A stretch of DNA of 64,000 bases from positions 124,001 through 188,000 of the forward strand of contig JASJOS010000002.1 of the NCBI GenBank assembly GCA_030068525.1. Reading direction: 5' to 3'. Below the pieces are notes generated by a model that did not search any database, was not told the DNA's origin, and was given only the letters and a program-made list of their open reading frames with translations. Shown here in pieces: positions 26,561-36,100 of this stretch. How positions within the stretch are numbered: position 1 is the first letter of the stretch; every line of letters begins with the position of its first letter. The position numbers and the translations under genes were made by a program. The DNA comes from Xanthocytophaga flava. Lineage in GTDB: Bacteria > Bacteroidota > Bacteroidia > Cytophagales > 172606-1.

Positions 26561-28327
26561 ATGAAATTTTCTTTTTATTTCTACTTATTCCTGACTTTTC
26601 TGTCTGTGACTCTTCTATCAGCTCAACATCCTGGACAGCTTACATATTGCAATCCTATGGATATAGATTACAAATACAATTTTGAGCAGCTGAATGAGCA
26701 GATTTCCTACAGATCTGGTGCTGATCCTGTTATTATTAATCACAAAGGAGAATATTATCTATTTGTAACTATATCTGGTGGATGGTGGCATTCGCCGGAT
26801 TTAATCAACTGGAAGTATACAATACCAGATAAGTGGCCTATGGAAGATATGTGTGCTCCTGCTGCTTTATCTGTGCGGGATACATTGTATCTGTTTCAAT
26901 CGACTTTTGAACAACGACCTATATTTATTAGTCTGGAGCCAGAGAATGGAAAACTAATTTTTTATAATCGCTGGCTTCCGCGACTTCCGCAATATATTGG
27001 TCCTTGGGACCCTGCTTTGTTTTATGATGAGCAGCTGGATAAGTGGTATATGTACTGGGGTTCTTCAAATGTGTATCCCATTTTTGGTGCAGAACTGGAT
27101 AAACGAAGAAATCTAACCTACAAGGAGAAAAATAATTACAAAGAATTGATTTATCTGCATCCTGAACTTCATGGATGGGAACGTTTTGGGCGTAATCACC
27201 GGGATACAATACGTCCCTTTACAGAAGGTGCCTGGATGACAAAACATAACGGCAAATATTTCTTGCAATACGGTGCACCTGGGACAGAGTTCAATGTATA
27301 TGCAAATGGTACTTATATAGGAGATAATCCATTGGGGCCTTTTTCCTATGCACCTTACAATCCAATATCCTATCGTCCGGGAGGATTTATGAATGGGGCA
27401 GGGCATGGCAATACATTTCAGGATAACTATGGTAATTATTGGAATACCGGCACACCATGGATTGCTGTAAACTGGAATTTTGAACGACGCATTGCTATGT
27501 TTCCTGCTGGTTTTGATAAAGATAATCAATTATTTGTCAACACCCGTTTTGGAGACTTCCCTCATTATCTACCTAAGAGGAAATGGCAGAGTAAAGATGA
27601 ATTGTTTACTAACTGGATGCTTTTGTCTTATAAGAAACCATGTGTTGCTTCCTCTACATTGGATACACTATTTGCCAGTAAGGTTACAGATGAAAATCCT
27701 CGTAGCTTCTGGGTCGCTAAACAGAATCAGCCTGGTGAGTGGATTACAATTGATCTGAAGAATATAAGTGAAATCAGAGCCGTTCAAATTAATTACACAG
27801 ATTATAAGTCAGATATTTTTGATAACGACTCGGCTAAAACATATACCCAATACAAACTATATACATCCAAAGATGGCAAGGACTGGGATCTGGCTTACGA
27901 TGTAACAAAAGAGCCCAAACGTGACCGAGCCTGTTCGTATATTGAATTACCAAATCCTATACAGGCACGATATGTCAAATATGAACATGTGTATGTCAGA
28001 TCTCCCAATCTGGCTATCAGTGATATTCGTGTGTTTGGCAATGCTGCAGGAAAATTGCCTACAACTCCAGATCACCTGGTAATAAGTCGTGATAAAGATC
28101 CACGTAATGCTTTTATTTCATGGAACAGGGTAAATAATGCAGTTGGATATAATATTCTTTGGGGTATAGCACCTGATAAACTATATCAGGCATATCAAAT
28201 GTGGCATGACCAATCCAATCAATTGGAATTAAGAGCTTTATCTGTGGGAGTAAAATATTATTTTGCTATTGAGTCGTTTAATGAAACAGGGGCTTCCACT
28301 ATTGGAAAAGTTTTGGGGCCTTACTAA
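26561..28327 (+). CDS. Glycoside hydrolase family 43-like enzyme with F5/8-C and fibronectin III domains
   Basis: 588 residues. A signal peptide (1-21) is followed by a five-bladed beta-propeller hydrolase domain (about 45-350) that starts with 'SGADPVIINHKGEYYLFVT', where Asp55 matches the general-base Asp of GH43, and has 'SPDLINWKY', 'GPWDPALFYDEQLDKWYMYWGS' and 'GHGNTFQDNYGNYWN'. An F5/8-type C (discoidin) carbohydrate-binding domain covers about 375-500 and an FN3-like domain about 510-588. It should act on arabinose- or xylose-containing glycans outside the inner membrane; the exact substrate cannot be told. No SusC/D pair is beside it. Confidence 0.85.
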   Translation: MKFSFYFYLFLTFLSVTLLSAQHPGQLTYCNPMDIDYKYNFEQLNEQISYRSGADPVIINHKGEYYLFVTISGGWWHSPDLINWKYTIPDKWPMEDMCAPAALSVRDTLYLFQSTFEQRPIFISLEPENGKLIFYNRWLPRLPQYIGPWDPALFYDEQLDKWYMYWGSSNVYPIFGAELDKRRNLTYKEKNNYKELIYLHPELHGWERFGRNHRDTIRPFTEGAWMTKHNGKYFLQYGAPGTEFNVYANGTYIGDNPLGPFSYAPYNPISYRPGGFMNGAGHGNTFQDNYGNYWNTGTPWIAVNWNFERRIAMFPAGFDKDNQLFVNTRFGDFPHYLPKRKWQSKDELFTNWMLLSYKKPCVASSTLDTLFASKVTDENPRSFWVAKQNQPGEWITIDLKNISEIRAVQINYTDYKSDIFDNDSAKTYTQYKLYTSKDGKDWDLAYDVTKEPKRDRACSYIELPNPIQARYVKYEHVYVRSPNLAISDIRVFGNAAGKLPTTPDHLVISRDKDPRNAFISWNRVNNAVGYNILWGIAPDKLYQAYQMWHDQSNQLELRALSVGVKYYFAIESFNETGASTIGKVLGPY

Positions 28328-28363
28328 TTATTGGTACTGGGTATCCATAGTACACTAAAATAA

Positions 28364-28394
28364 ATCAGACCTTCTCACATGTAGAAGGTCTGAT
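28364..28394. terminator. Bidirectional terminator between GH43 and DUF4142 genes
   Basis: A 12-bp perfect stem (ATCAGACCTTCT / AGAAGGTCTGAT), 7-base loop, between convergent genes. Confidence 0.85.
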
Positions 28395-28415
28395 AAAAAC
28401 TAACAGTTTAAAAAA

Positions 28416-28991
28416 TTACTGAACATATCCTCTCTGTGATATAATAGTATCTGCCTCAGTTTGGTGACTAATAACTACAGGAAGAGTTTTCGATACATAC
28501 GCTTTTACATCGCTGTTCTGACCAGTACCATTCTGATACGCTTCCAGTTTACTGCGAACCTGTGTATGTGCATCTAGCTGGCCTAATATATATTTTCTAC
28601 TAAAAACAGAATCTACTGTGATAGCCGTAAGACTATCTTTCATTTTCTGACTTGTAGAATCTAATCCGGTTGGCAATGAATATGAATACTTATCTGCAAC
28701 AGAATCTAAAGAGGCTTGGGCTGAAGTATGATGTGTTATCATCATTTGTGCAAAATTACGAATTACAGAATCTGTAGATTTAGTCAGTGCCAGTTGACCC
28801 ATTTCTATCTCAGACCGGTTGGCGTATGCTACCTGGTCTATTATGCCTTTGTCTGCTGTGTTTAGTGTGGTTGGCGTAACTACTGAACCATCATCGTCGT
28901 CGTTATTACAGGCACTAAAGCTTGTTACACATGCTGTTAAAAGAAGTCCCCAGATAAAACTTCCAGCTTTGGTTGCAAATGGATTTGTCAT
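28416..28991 (-). CDS. DUF4142 lipoprotein
   Basis: About 191 residues from Met at 28991; the frame is open further to 29048, but this Met starts the signal peptide. The lipobox is FSAC followed by Asn and an Asp-rich linker (NNDDDDG). The DUF4142 domain (about 45-190) is a ferritin-like four-helix bundle with 'AYANRSEIEMGQLALTKSTDSVIRNFAQMMITHHTSAQ' and 'KYILGQLDAHTQ'. The His and Glu residues are placed as in the family. Proteins of this family are often linked to stress or metal handling, but the role is not established. Confidence 0.85.
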   Translation of the reverse strand: MTNPFATKAGSFIWGLLLTACVTSFSACNNDDDDGSVVTPTTLNTADKGIIDQVAYANRSEIEMGQLALTKSTDSVIRNFAQMMITHHTSAQASLDSVADKYSYSLPTGLDSTSQKMKDSLTAITVDSVFSRKYILGQLDAHTQVRSKLEAYQNGTGQNSDVKAYVSKTLPVVISHQTEADTIISQRGYVQ

Positions 28992-29468
28992 AATGGTTGC
29001 TTTTTGGTGAAATTGAACTATGCCACCTTTGGGAAAAAATGATACCACCCAATTGTTAGTGTAAGTGACTGTAAATCATTTATGAATTGTTGTGTAGATG
29101 GACTGTATATTGTGTGTTATTATTGTATTTTTCTCTGTCTTATGGATTTGAAGCTCTATTGTGTTTAACTATATCCGGATTTTTATATGATGATATAAGA
29201 GAGAATAAAAGCTTGTTTGGATACTCGTTCATAAGCTCCAAAGTATAAGATTCTATGGAAAAACAGACTACTTGATGAGATTCGGAAAGTTGAAAGTTTT
29301 CTACGGTTTGAAGAAATTTATTCCCGTTATCTTTTGCGCATGATTTTTTAGGAGAACTTAGTAGGGAGGATAAATGAACGGATGCTAGATACATAATAAC
29401 AAGGAAGTTTCTGCTATGCCATCATTGTAAGGCACTTTATAGAAAGAACAGAAACTTCGTGTAGGGTA
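28992..29468. other. Gap between the GMC oxidoreductase and DUF4142 genes
   Basis: About 480 bp on the downstream side of the GMC gene. An 84-codon frame (29140-29394, minus) has no recognisable domain, start context or low-complexity signal, and I do not call it a gene. Nothing else stands out. Confidence 0.45.
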
Positions 29469-31181
29469 CTATATTGTTTTCTGAATAGACACAGCATGAT
29501 TTACAGCTCTGGCCGTAAGGGCCATAAATGTCAGGGATGGATTCTGATTGCCAACAGAAGTCATGCAAGCTCCATCGGTAACATATACATTTTTGCAATG
29601 ATGTAATTGGTTCCACTGATTCAGCAAGGATGTCTTTGGATCTTTACCCATACGTACACCTCCCATTTCATGAATATCTAGCCCAGGTGCTTGTCCAGAA
29701 TCATAAGGACTGATGTTTTTGCAACCACTTTTCTCAAGTATTTCAGTACCCTGCATTAGAAAATCCTGAAGAAGTTTTTCATCATTCTGGTCATATTCTA
29801 TGGAAGTAATAAGTTGTGGAATACCCCATGCATCTTTTTGATCTTTGCTCAATCGTACATGATTTTGTTCTTTCGGTACAGTCTCTCCCTGCATCATCAT
29901 GTAGATTCCCCAGTCATCTGGTTGAGTAATGTTTTCCTTATACTCTGCTCCAAAACCTTCCTGACCTCCTTGGTGCCATCCTGCCCGACTGGCAGAGAAA
30001 GCAACCATATAACCCCGTAGAAAGTCTGTATCCTGTTTGAATACATTGCGAAAGGATGGAATAAATGCAGTAGTAGGACGTCGGCCATAATAGTACTTGT
30101 CTTTATATCCTTCAAAGCTAGCGGTAAGGCTACCTCGATAATTATGGAAGGCTACATATTTTCCCAAAAGGCCAGAATCATTACCTAACCCATTGGGAAA
30201 TCGACTGGATGTAGAATTTAATAGAATCAGATTGGTGTTCAGGCAGGCTGCATTTACGAAGATTACTTCTGCGAAAAACTCAAGCATTTCTTTACTGTTT
30301 GTATCTACTACTCGGACTCCTGTTGCTTTTTGTTTCTGTTCATCATAGACAATAGAATGAACAACTGAGTGAGGTCTTAGCGTTAAATTACCGGTTTTGG
30401 CTGCCCACCGAATAGTTGAAGAGTTACTGCTGAAATAACCTCCATATGGGCATCCCCGATAACACAAATGCCTTGCCTGGCATTGTCCCCGACCTTGTTG
30501 TGTATGAATTTCATTGGGTTGGGTAAGATGTGCACACCGACCAATGATTACCTGACGGTCACGATAGTGTTCTTTTACTTTTTGCTGAATGTGTTTTTCT
30601 ACACAATTCAATTCAAAAGGAGGTAAAACCTCACTATCTGGCAGATTGGAGATTCCATCTCTGTTACCACTAATTCCTGTAAACTTTTCTACATAGCTGT
30701 ACCAGGGAGCCAGATCTTTGTATCGGATAGGCCAGTCTACTGCAAAGCCATCACGGGCAGGTGCTTCAAATTCAAAGTCACTCCAGCGTTGTGTTTGGCG
30801 CGCCCAGATCAAAGACTTTCCTCCTACCTGATAGCCCCGAATCCAGTCAAATGGTTTTTCCTGTATATACGGATGGTCATTGTCTTTGACGAAAAAATGC
30901 TCAGTAGCTTCTTCAAATGCATAACACTTATTGACAATTGGATTTGTCGTTTCTGAAGCAACTGTAGAACGGCCTCTATGTGGAAAATCCCAAGGATTGC
31001 TCATGGCTGTTGGATAGTCTGTAATATGCCTGACATCACGACCACGTTCCAGTACAAGGGTTTTTAATCCTTTCTCACAGAATTCTTTTGCAGCCCAGCC
31101 ACCACTTATTCCTGATCCTATAACAATCACATCATAGGTGTTTTTCTTTTTAGTGTCGATAGAGAGATTCATAGACTTCAA
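29469..31181 (-). CDS. GMC-family (glucose-methanol-choline) oxidoreductase
   Basis: 570 residues. The FAD Rossmann motif 'DVIVIGSGISGGWAAKE' is at 17-33, with 'LVLERG' near 43 and 'GYQVGGKSLIWARQTQRWSDFEF' following. A Cys-rich loop 'CQARHLCYRGCPYGGY' lies near 235-250. The C-terminal catalytic part has 'GLDIHEMGGVRMG' and 'NPSLTFMALTARAV'. No Tat or Sec signal is visible. In Bacteroidota such enzymes are usually beside a gluconate-2-dehydrogenase subunit-3-like gene; none is present here. It probably oxidises a sugar or polyol; the substrate is unknown. Confidence 0.9.
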   Translation of the reverse strand: MKSMNLSIDTKKKNTYDVIVIGSGISGGWAAKEFCEKGLKTLVLERGRDVRHITDYPTAMSNPWDFPHRGRSTVASETTNPIVNKCYAFEEATEHFFVKDNDHPYIQEKPFDWIRGYQVGGKSLIWARQTQRWSDFEFEAPARDGFAVDWPIRYKDLAPWYSYVEKFTGISGNRDGISNLPDSEVLPPFELNCVEKHIQQKVKEHYRDRQVIIGRCAHLTQPNEIHTQQGRGQCQARHLCYRGCPYGGYFSSNSSTIRWAAKTGNLTLRPHSVVHSIVYDEQKQKATGVRVVDTNSKEMLEFFAEVIFVNAACLNTNLILLNSTSSRFPNGLGNDSGLLGKYVAFHNYRGSLTASFEGYKDKYYYGRRPTTAFIPSFRNVFKQDTDFLRGYMVAFSASRAGWHQGGQEGFGAEYKENITQPDDWGIYMMMQGETVPKEQNHVRLSKDQKDAWGIPQLITSIEYDQNDEKLLQDFLMQGTEILEKSGCKNISPYDSGQAPGLDIHEMGGVRMGKDPKTSLLNQWNQLHHCKNVYVTDGACMTSVGNQNPSLTFMALTARAVNHAVSIQKTI

Positions 31182-31385
31182 ATAGACTGAATTGTTAAAA
31201 GTAAAGATAATTGCCGAAAAATGCTGGCTTGTAACTATTTCTTTAGCTAAAAGCCTCTTACTGTAGTGTGTATTCTACACTTTGTGCTCAATAGACCACT
31301 GTATGGGAAACATTTTCGAATCTGGATACAAAACGAATAACGGCATGAAATTTTGCCTGTTTGCAGTAATTATTCTCCAATTTAC

Positions 31386-31970
31386 ATGAAAAAAAAACTT
31401 ATACAGGCATTAATTCTAGGCCTGGCATTAACAACAATAGCCTGTAATCATTCTGTTGATGACATAGGGATTGTGAGAGATCCTGAAATTTCTGTGGATA
31501 TCAATGGCAAAGCCTGGCAAACCCGAAATATGTTCGTAGTAGGCCTTGAGAAAGCAATAGTTTACAAAAGTGAGACCGATACCGCTGGCCTGTTGTATTA
31601 TACCTATCGCATGATTTTGAATGGGCAAAATGAAGCAGGATTAAACCGAAAGATTACTATTCGTTTTGCTGTTCAACAACCGGATCAGTTAAAAGGACGA
31701 TATTCTACCCAATTCTCAGAATATGGAAAAATAATAGAAGCGGAGGTGCTGGATCAGGTTTCTAATGATGAGTATACTTCCTACCAATTGATATCCCCTG
31801 ATTCTACTACTTTTCTGCAGATTGATCGACAAAGTACTGATAAAAATCTGATTGCAGGAACATTTGCTTTTCATTTGGTAAATACACAAGACTCAACACA
31901 GGTATTAGAAGGAACAAATGGCATATTCAAAGATATCACCTACCAGAAATGGCAAAACAGTAATTTATGA
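31386..31970 (+). CDS. Lipoprotein of unknown function
   Basis: 194 residues from Met at 31386, the start of the signal peptide (the frame is open to 31353). The lipobox is TIAC followed by Asn. The mature domain is beta-rich, with 'ISVDINGKAWQTRNMFVV' near its start, like immunoglobulin-type Bacteroidota lipoproteins that begin 'ati.G..w.a'. Its stop overlaps the next start (ATGA), which suggests translational coupling in a three-gene operon. Confidence 0.7.
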   Translation: MKKKLIQALILGLALTTIACNHSVDDIGIVRDPEISVDINGKAWQTRNMFVVGLEKAIVYKSETDTAGLLYYTYRMILNGQNEAGLNRKITIRFAVQQPDQLKGRYSTQFSEYGKIIEAEVLDQVSNDEYTSYQLISPDSTTFLQIDRQSTDKNLIAGTFAFHLVNTQDSTQVLEGTNGIFKDITYQKWQNSNL

Positions 31971-32914
31971 GAATTATGAAAAATACAATTCTAAAAAGTG
32001 TACTGGTAAGTCTGATGTTCATAAGCACTATGATGAGCTATGCACAAAGTCAACCTGTTTCCAATTCTTTTGATGTGATTATCAAGAAAAATGGTGATAT
32101 AGTTTATGGCTTGGTTACCGAAGTTGATTTACAATATGTCAAATACAAACGGACAGATATTCCGGATGGGCCAATTTATACTATGCCCAGAACAGATGTG
32201 TATGCTATAAGCTATCGAAATCAGGTAAAAGATATTCTGGCTAAGAGTGATAGTAGTTTTTTCAGGCAACCGGTTCAACCTCCTGCAGCTGTTGCTGTTG
32301 ACACTGCAAAAGTTGATACAGTTTCTCAGGAAGACCAGAAAGAATCTGCTGATAAGAAAGTAGATAAGTTTTTTGCCCGTGAAAACTTTTCACAACCAGA
32401 AATTCATTTCCATCTGGGATTCATCAGAGGATTTACGAAAGTTAGTAATATTGATCAATATACTTCTGCTCTTAGGTTTCCCGGAATAGGATTTAGCTAC
32501 GATGCCCAGTTTAAAGAAAATTTTCGTATGGGAATTACATTTGGGGTAGCTGGATTTCGGTTTACACAGAATGAGTATGATTCTTACGATAGCCTGCAGA
32601 TTAACCGAAAGTTAAATGAAACGCTGCTTTTGTTAAATGCATATGCGAAACGTAGGTTTGGTACAGGACGTGCAAAACCTTATATCCTGGTAGGAATTGG
32701 GATCAATGGTTCGTTCTTAAAATCAGAATCAATTTTGGCTGTAGATAATAACAATGATCGGATGTTGCAGGTACGTTCTAATAGTCGTGCATTTAGTCTG
32801 GGCATCCAGGCACGAATAGGGGTGGATTATGAAGCTCAGCCAGGTTTGATGGTATTTGGTGATATTGGTGCAGGTCTGACTATACTGCAGTTTGGGATTG
32901 GGTATAAACTATAA
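31967..32914 (+). CDS. Outer-membrane beta-barrel protein
   Basis: 315 residues (or 312 from the second ATG at 31976). The signal peptide ends near 'SYAQ' (about 27). A small N-terminal domain 'DVIIKKNGDIVYGLVTEVDLQYVKYKRTD' (37-66) is typical of Bacteroidota proteins that precede a barrel. An Ala/Val/Asp-rich linker follows, then a C-terminal eight- or ten-strand barrel (about 145-315) ending in 'ILQFGIGYKL'. It is co-translated with the lipoprotein upstream. Confidence 0.75.
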   Translation: MRIMKNTILKSVLVSLMFISTMMSYAQSQPVSNSFDVIIKKNGDIVYGLVTEVDLQYVKYKRTDIPDGPIYTMPRTDVYAISYRNQVKDILAKSDSSFFRQPVQPPAAVAVDTAKVDTVSQEDQKESADKKVDKFFARENFSQPEIHFHLGFIRGFTKVSNIDQYTSALRFPGIGFSYDAQFKENFRMGITFGVAGFRFTQNEYDSYDSLQINRKLNETLLLLNAYAKRRFGTGRAKPYILVGIGINGSFLKSESILAVDNNNDRMLQVRSNSRAFSLGIQARIGVDYEAQPGLMVFGDIGAGLTILQFGIGYKL

Positions 32915-32926
32915 CATATTACAACT

Positions 32927-33541
32927 ATGAAAACATTTGTTTTTACATTATATACATTAATTCTCTCTCTGGGATTCTCAATGCTGGCGATGGCACAAAA
33001 AGAGGGTGGAGGGATTAAAGTGCAATTGGGAGGTGCTGTAAACTACTACTTAGGACCCGGTAATCAGAGCTTTGATAAATTCGAAGAGAATCACCTGAAC
33101 TGGCAACTGGATGGATTGGTAGGAATAAAGCTGGCAGAGAGTAAAGATCATAAGAAAACATATCTTGGTGTGTACGGTAGTGCAGGAAGTTTGAATCGAA
33201 CTACAATAACCTCTATGATTCAGGATCAAAAGTTTACGATTGTCAACGAGACTGAGCAGAATCGTTACAATCTGCATTATCAATGGGAGGTCGGATTCCT
33301 TATTGCGGAGGTATTACGAGTCAGTACTGGTTCAGGGACTCAATATTTTGGTAATCAGTTACTGGCAAATAGCAACGGTACTTCTTTACAAAGAGATCAT
33401 TTTGATTATTATTCCTCTACAGCAGGAGTCCAGCTTAAACTGGGTTCTGTTGCCTGGACAATTAACTGTAATCTGTTATATGGAAAAGATCTGGATCGTA
33501 CTATTGTCAGACCTTCAACTGGTTTAGCACTTACATTCTAA
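32927..33541 (+). CDS. Secreted or outer-membrane protein of unknown function
   Basis: 204 residues, 12 bp after the barrel gene. The signal peptide is 1-23 (ending 'AMAQ'). The rest is beta-rich with Gly and aromatic residues ('GGAVNYYLGPGNQSFDKFEENHLNWQLDGLVGIKL') and ends 'PSTGLALTF', as expected of a small barrel. It is the last gene of the operon. Confidence 0.68.
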   Translation: MKTFVFTLYTLILSLGFSMLAMAQKEGGGIKVQLGGAVNYYLGPGNQSFDKFEENHLNWQLDGLVGIKLAESKDHKKTYLGVYGSAGSLNRTTITSMIQDQKFTIVNETEQNRYNLHYQWEVGFLIAEVLRVSTGSGTQYFGNQLLANSNGTSLQRDHFDYYSSTAGVQLKLGSVAWTINCNLLYGKDLDRTIVRPSTGLALTF

Positions 33542-33546
33542 AAAAT

Positions 33547-33591
33547 ACAATCCCCAGAAGCTAGCCTTTATTGATAGTTTCTGGGGATTGT
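33547..33591 (-). terminator. Terminator at the end of the permease array
   Basis: A 13-bp perfect stem (ACAATCCCCAGAA / TTCTGGGGATTGT) with a T-run on the minus strand. It ends the permease unit at 33610 and may also stop the convergent operon. Confidence 0.8.
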
Positions 33592-33609
33592 AGAAATCAG
33601 ATTCTTACA

Positions 33610-36039
33610 TTATTCAGATCGCAAAGATTTAACAGGATTAATCAATGCCGCTTTGATGGCCTGAAAGCTTACCGTTAACAACGCAATCAATAAGGCTGCT
33701 ATACCTGCTATCAAAAATACCCACCATTGAATGTTGACCTTAAAAGCAAAATCCTGTAACCAGGTACTTATAGCCCAGTAGGCTAATGGGAAGGCTATGC
33801 CATTGGCAATCAGTATAAGTTTCAGAAAATCTTTGGATAACAGAGCCACAATATTGGATATACTGGCTCCGAGTACTTTGCGAATCCCAATTTCCTTGGT
33901 ACGTTGTTCTGCTGAATAAGCTGATAATCCAAATAACCCTAGGCAAGCTATAAAAATAGCAAGTAGAGCAAATGTGATAAATAGCTTACCCACTTTTTGT
34001 TCACTCTGATATACATTGGTAAATGCCTCATCCATAAACTGATAGTTAAATGGCTGCCCTGGAGCAATAGTTTTCCACTTAGCTTCAATTTTTGAAATAG
34101 TAGCAGGCATGTTCTCTGTATTCAGTCGGAAACTAACATTGCCAGGTGCATTTCCAAGTGTGAAGCATACAGCACCAATATTTTGTCTCAGAGATTCAAA
34201 ATTGAAGTTTTTAACAACTCCAACAATTGTATAGGCACGTGTTTGCTGAGTTTTAAAATCAGTCAAAGCAGAAATACGTCTTCCAATTGGATTGGAATAG
34301 CCAAATAGTTTCGCAGCGGTTTCATTGATAATAATACCAGAAGAGTCTGTCTGTAACTGTTTATCAAAATCTCTTCCTTTAATAATCTGCATTCCCATTG
34401 TTTGAATGTAATCATAATCTACATTCCAGCTTTGTATAGAGACTGCTTTATCCTGTCTTATTTCTCCTTCCGGAAAATAAAGATTGTCGCTGCGCCAGGA
34501 GGGTACAGGAAGATATCCGGTAATAGTTCCATTTTTCACTTCTTCCAAACGCAAGACTTCATTTTTGAAGCTTTCTGTGCTGTTTCCTAATGCACTGGCA
34601 TCATTGATAATAAGTACCTGTTCTTTATTGAACCCTAATTGTTTATTTTGTATGAAGGTGAGTTGCTGATAGATGACAACTGTACATATAATCAAAAATA
34701 CAGAGGCCAGAAACTGAAATACAACCAGCGAACTTCGTAAGCTACTGCTTTTAGCCCCCTGACTTAGCTTACCCTTTAATACCTGTATAGGCTCAAATGC
34801 AGATAAAAAGAATGCCGGATAACTTCCTGCCAATAAACCTGTAAATAGGGTGAATAATAATAGTACAGGTATAATCAGGGGGTGTTCAATGACAGACATA
34901 GTCATTTGCTTGCCTGCTAAATCATTAAACAAAGGAAGTAACATCACTCCTATACCCAATGCAAGAACAAATGCAATACCTGTTAACAAAATAGATTCTG
35001 TAAGAAACTGATAGATTAAACTACTACGGTAAGATCCAAGAACTTTTCGTACACCTACTTCTTTTGCTCGATTGGCTGAACGGGCTGTAGCCAGGTTCAT
35101 AAAGTTGATGCAGGCAATAAGCAGTATGAAAAAGGCTACAGCAGAGAAAATATAAACATACTGAACATTACTATTAGGAGATACTTCAGCCACACGGTCT
35201 GAATACAGATGGATATCAGAAACAGGCATCAGGCTATAATTAAGATAGCTTCCTGACTTTTTTAAGTCATTCAGTGTAGAGCCAAATGCCTGTTTTATTT
35301 GGGGGCCTACATATTTTAAAAGTAGATTATCAAATACTGCTTCTACCTGAGCTGGTTTTACTCCTTCTTTCAACAATAAATAGGTAGTGTAATTGTGACT
35401 TACCCAATTATCAATCTTACTATCTTCATGGTCAAGCATCGTAAGAAAGAAATCAATTTTTAAATGTGAATTGGTTGGAAGATTCTCTATAACACCCACT
35501 ACTTTGTAGGGTTGTTTATCATCCAGAATCATTGTTTTACCTACCACATTGGACTCCCCAAAGTATTTCTGGGCTATTCGCTCAGAAATAACAAGTGTAT
35601 GAGGCTCTGTAAGTGCTTTGTCTGGGTTACCATACAACATTGGAAAAGAGAAAACTCTGAAAATAGTTGAGTCTGCATAGCCGACATTTTGTCCATCCTC
35701 CTTGATGTTTTCATTTCCTTTTTTTACCAATATACTTCCTGTTTGTCGTATACGTGCAGCAGCTTCTACCAATGGATAATCACGAACCAATGCAGCACCA
35801 GTTGGAGCGGGCATTACGGCTAGACTCATCTGATTGCCTCCAAATTTGATATCCGAATTAAGTCTGTATATACGATCTGCGTTGGAGTAAAAACGATCAT
35901 AGCTGATCTCATCCAGAACATATAACATAATTAACAGACAGGTGGCAATACCAATAGATAAACCAAAGATGTTTGTTGCTGAAAAACCTTTGTTACGCCA
36001 GAGATTCCGCATTGCAATCTTAAAGTAGTTTCTTAGCAT
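33610..36039 (-). CDS. MacB/FtsX-type ABC permease, copy 1
   Basis: 809 residues from Met at 36039 (MLRNYFKIAMRNLWRNKG, the start form of its neighbours). A first membrane segment (about 17-40) is followed by a periplasmic MacB_PCD domain, three membrane segments with 'RAKEVGVRKVLGS' and 'GSYPAFFLSAFEP', then a second periplasmic domain and three segments with 'RTKEIGIRKVLGAS' and the tail 'NPVKSLRSE'. It is thus a full-length duplicated permease of about eight segments. No ATPase gene lies beside it. The family includes lipoprotein, drug and peptide exporters; the cargo is unknown. It is the last gene of the second permease unit. Confidence 0.9.
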   Translation of the reverse strand: MLRNYFKIAMRNLWRNKGFSATNIFGLSIGIATCLLIMLYVLDEISYDRFYSNADRIYRLNSDIKFGGNQMSLAVMPAPTGAALVRDYPLVEAAARIRQTGSILVKKGNENIKEDGQNVGYADSTIFRVFSFPMLYGNPDKALTEPHTLVISERIAQKYFGESNVVGKTMILDDKQPYKVVGVIENLPTNSHLKIDFFLTMLDHEDSKIDNWVSHNYTTYLLLKEGVKPAQVEAVFDNLLLKYVGPQIKQAFGSTLNDLKKSGSYLNYSLMPVSDIHLYSDRVAEVSPNSNVQYVYIFSAVAFFILLIACINFMNLATARSANRAKEVGVRKVLGSYRSSLIYQFLTESILLTGIAFVLALGIGVMLLPLFNDLAGKQMTMSVIEHPLIIPVLLLFTLFTGLLAGSYPAFFLSAFEPIQVLKGKLSQGAKSSSLRSSLVVFQFLASVFLIICTVVIYQQLTFIQNKQLGFNKEQVLIINDASALGNSTESFKNEVLRLEEVKNGTITGYLPVPSWRSDNLYFPEGEIRQDKAVSIQSWNVDYDYIQTMGMQIIKGRDFDKQLQTDSSGIIINETAAKLFGYSNPIGRRISALTDFKTQQTRAYTIVGVVKNFNFESLRQNIGAVCFTLGNAPGNVSFRLNTENMPATISKIEAKWKTIAPGQPFNYQFMDEAFTNVYQSEQKVGKLFITFALLAIFIACLGLFGLSAYSAEQRTKEIGIRKVLGASISNIVALLSKDFLKLILIANGIAFPLAYWAISTWLQDFAFKVNIQWWVFLIAGIAALLIALLTVSFQAIKAALINPVKSLRSE

Positions 36040-36100
36040 AGTTGTTTGATTCATTAGGTGAGTTAGATTCTGGAAAATTTATTTTATCGGACGGTGATCT

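Noticed and set aside
29140-29394. 84-codon frame downstream of the GMC gene
   Set aside because: Mixed composition, no domain, no signal or promoter and no good start context. It looks like a chance frame in the gap.
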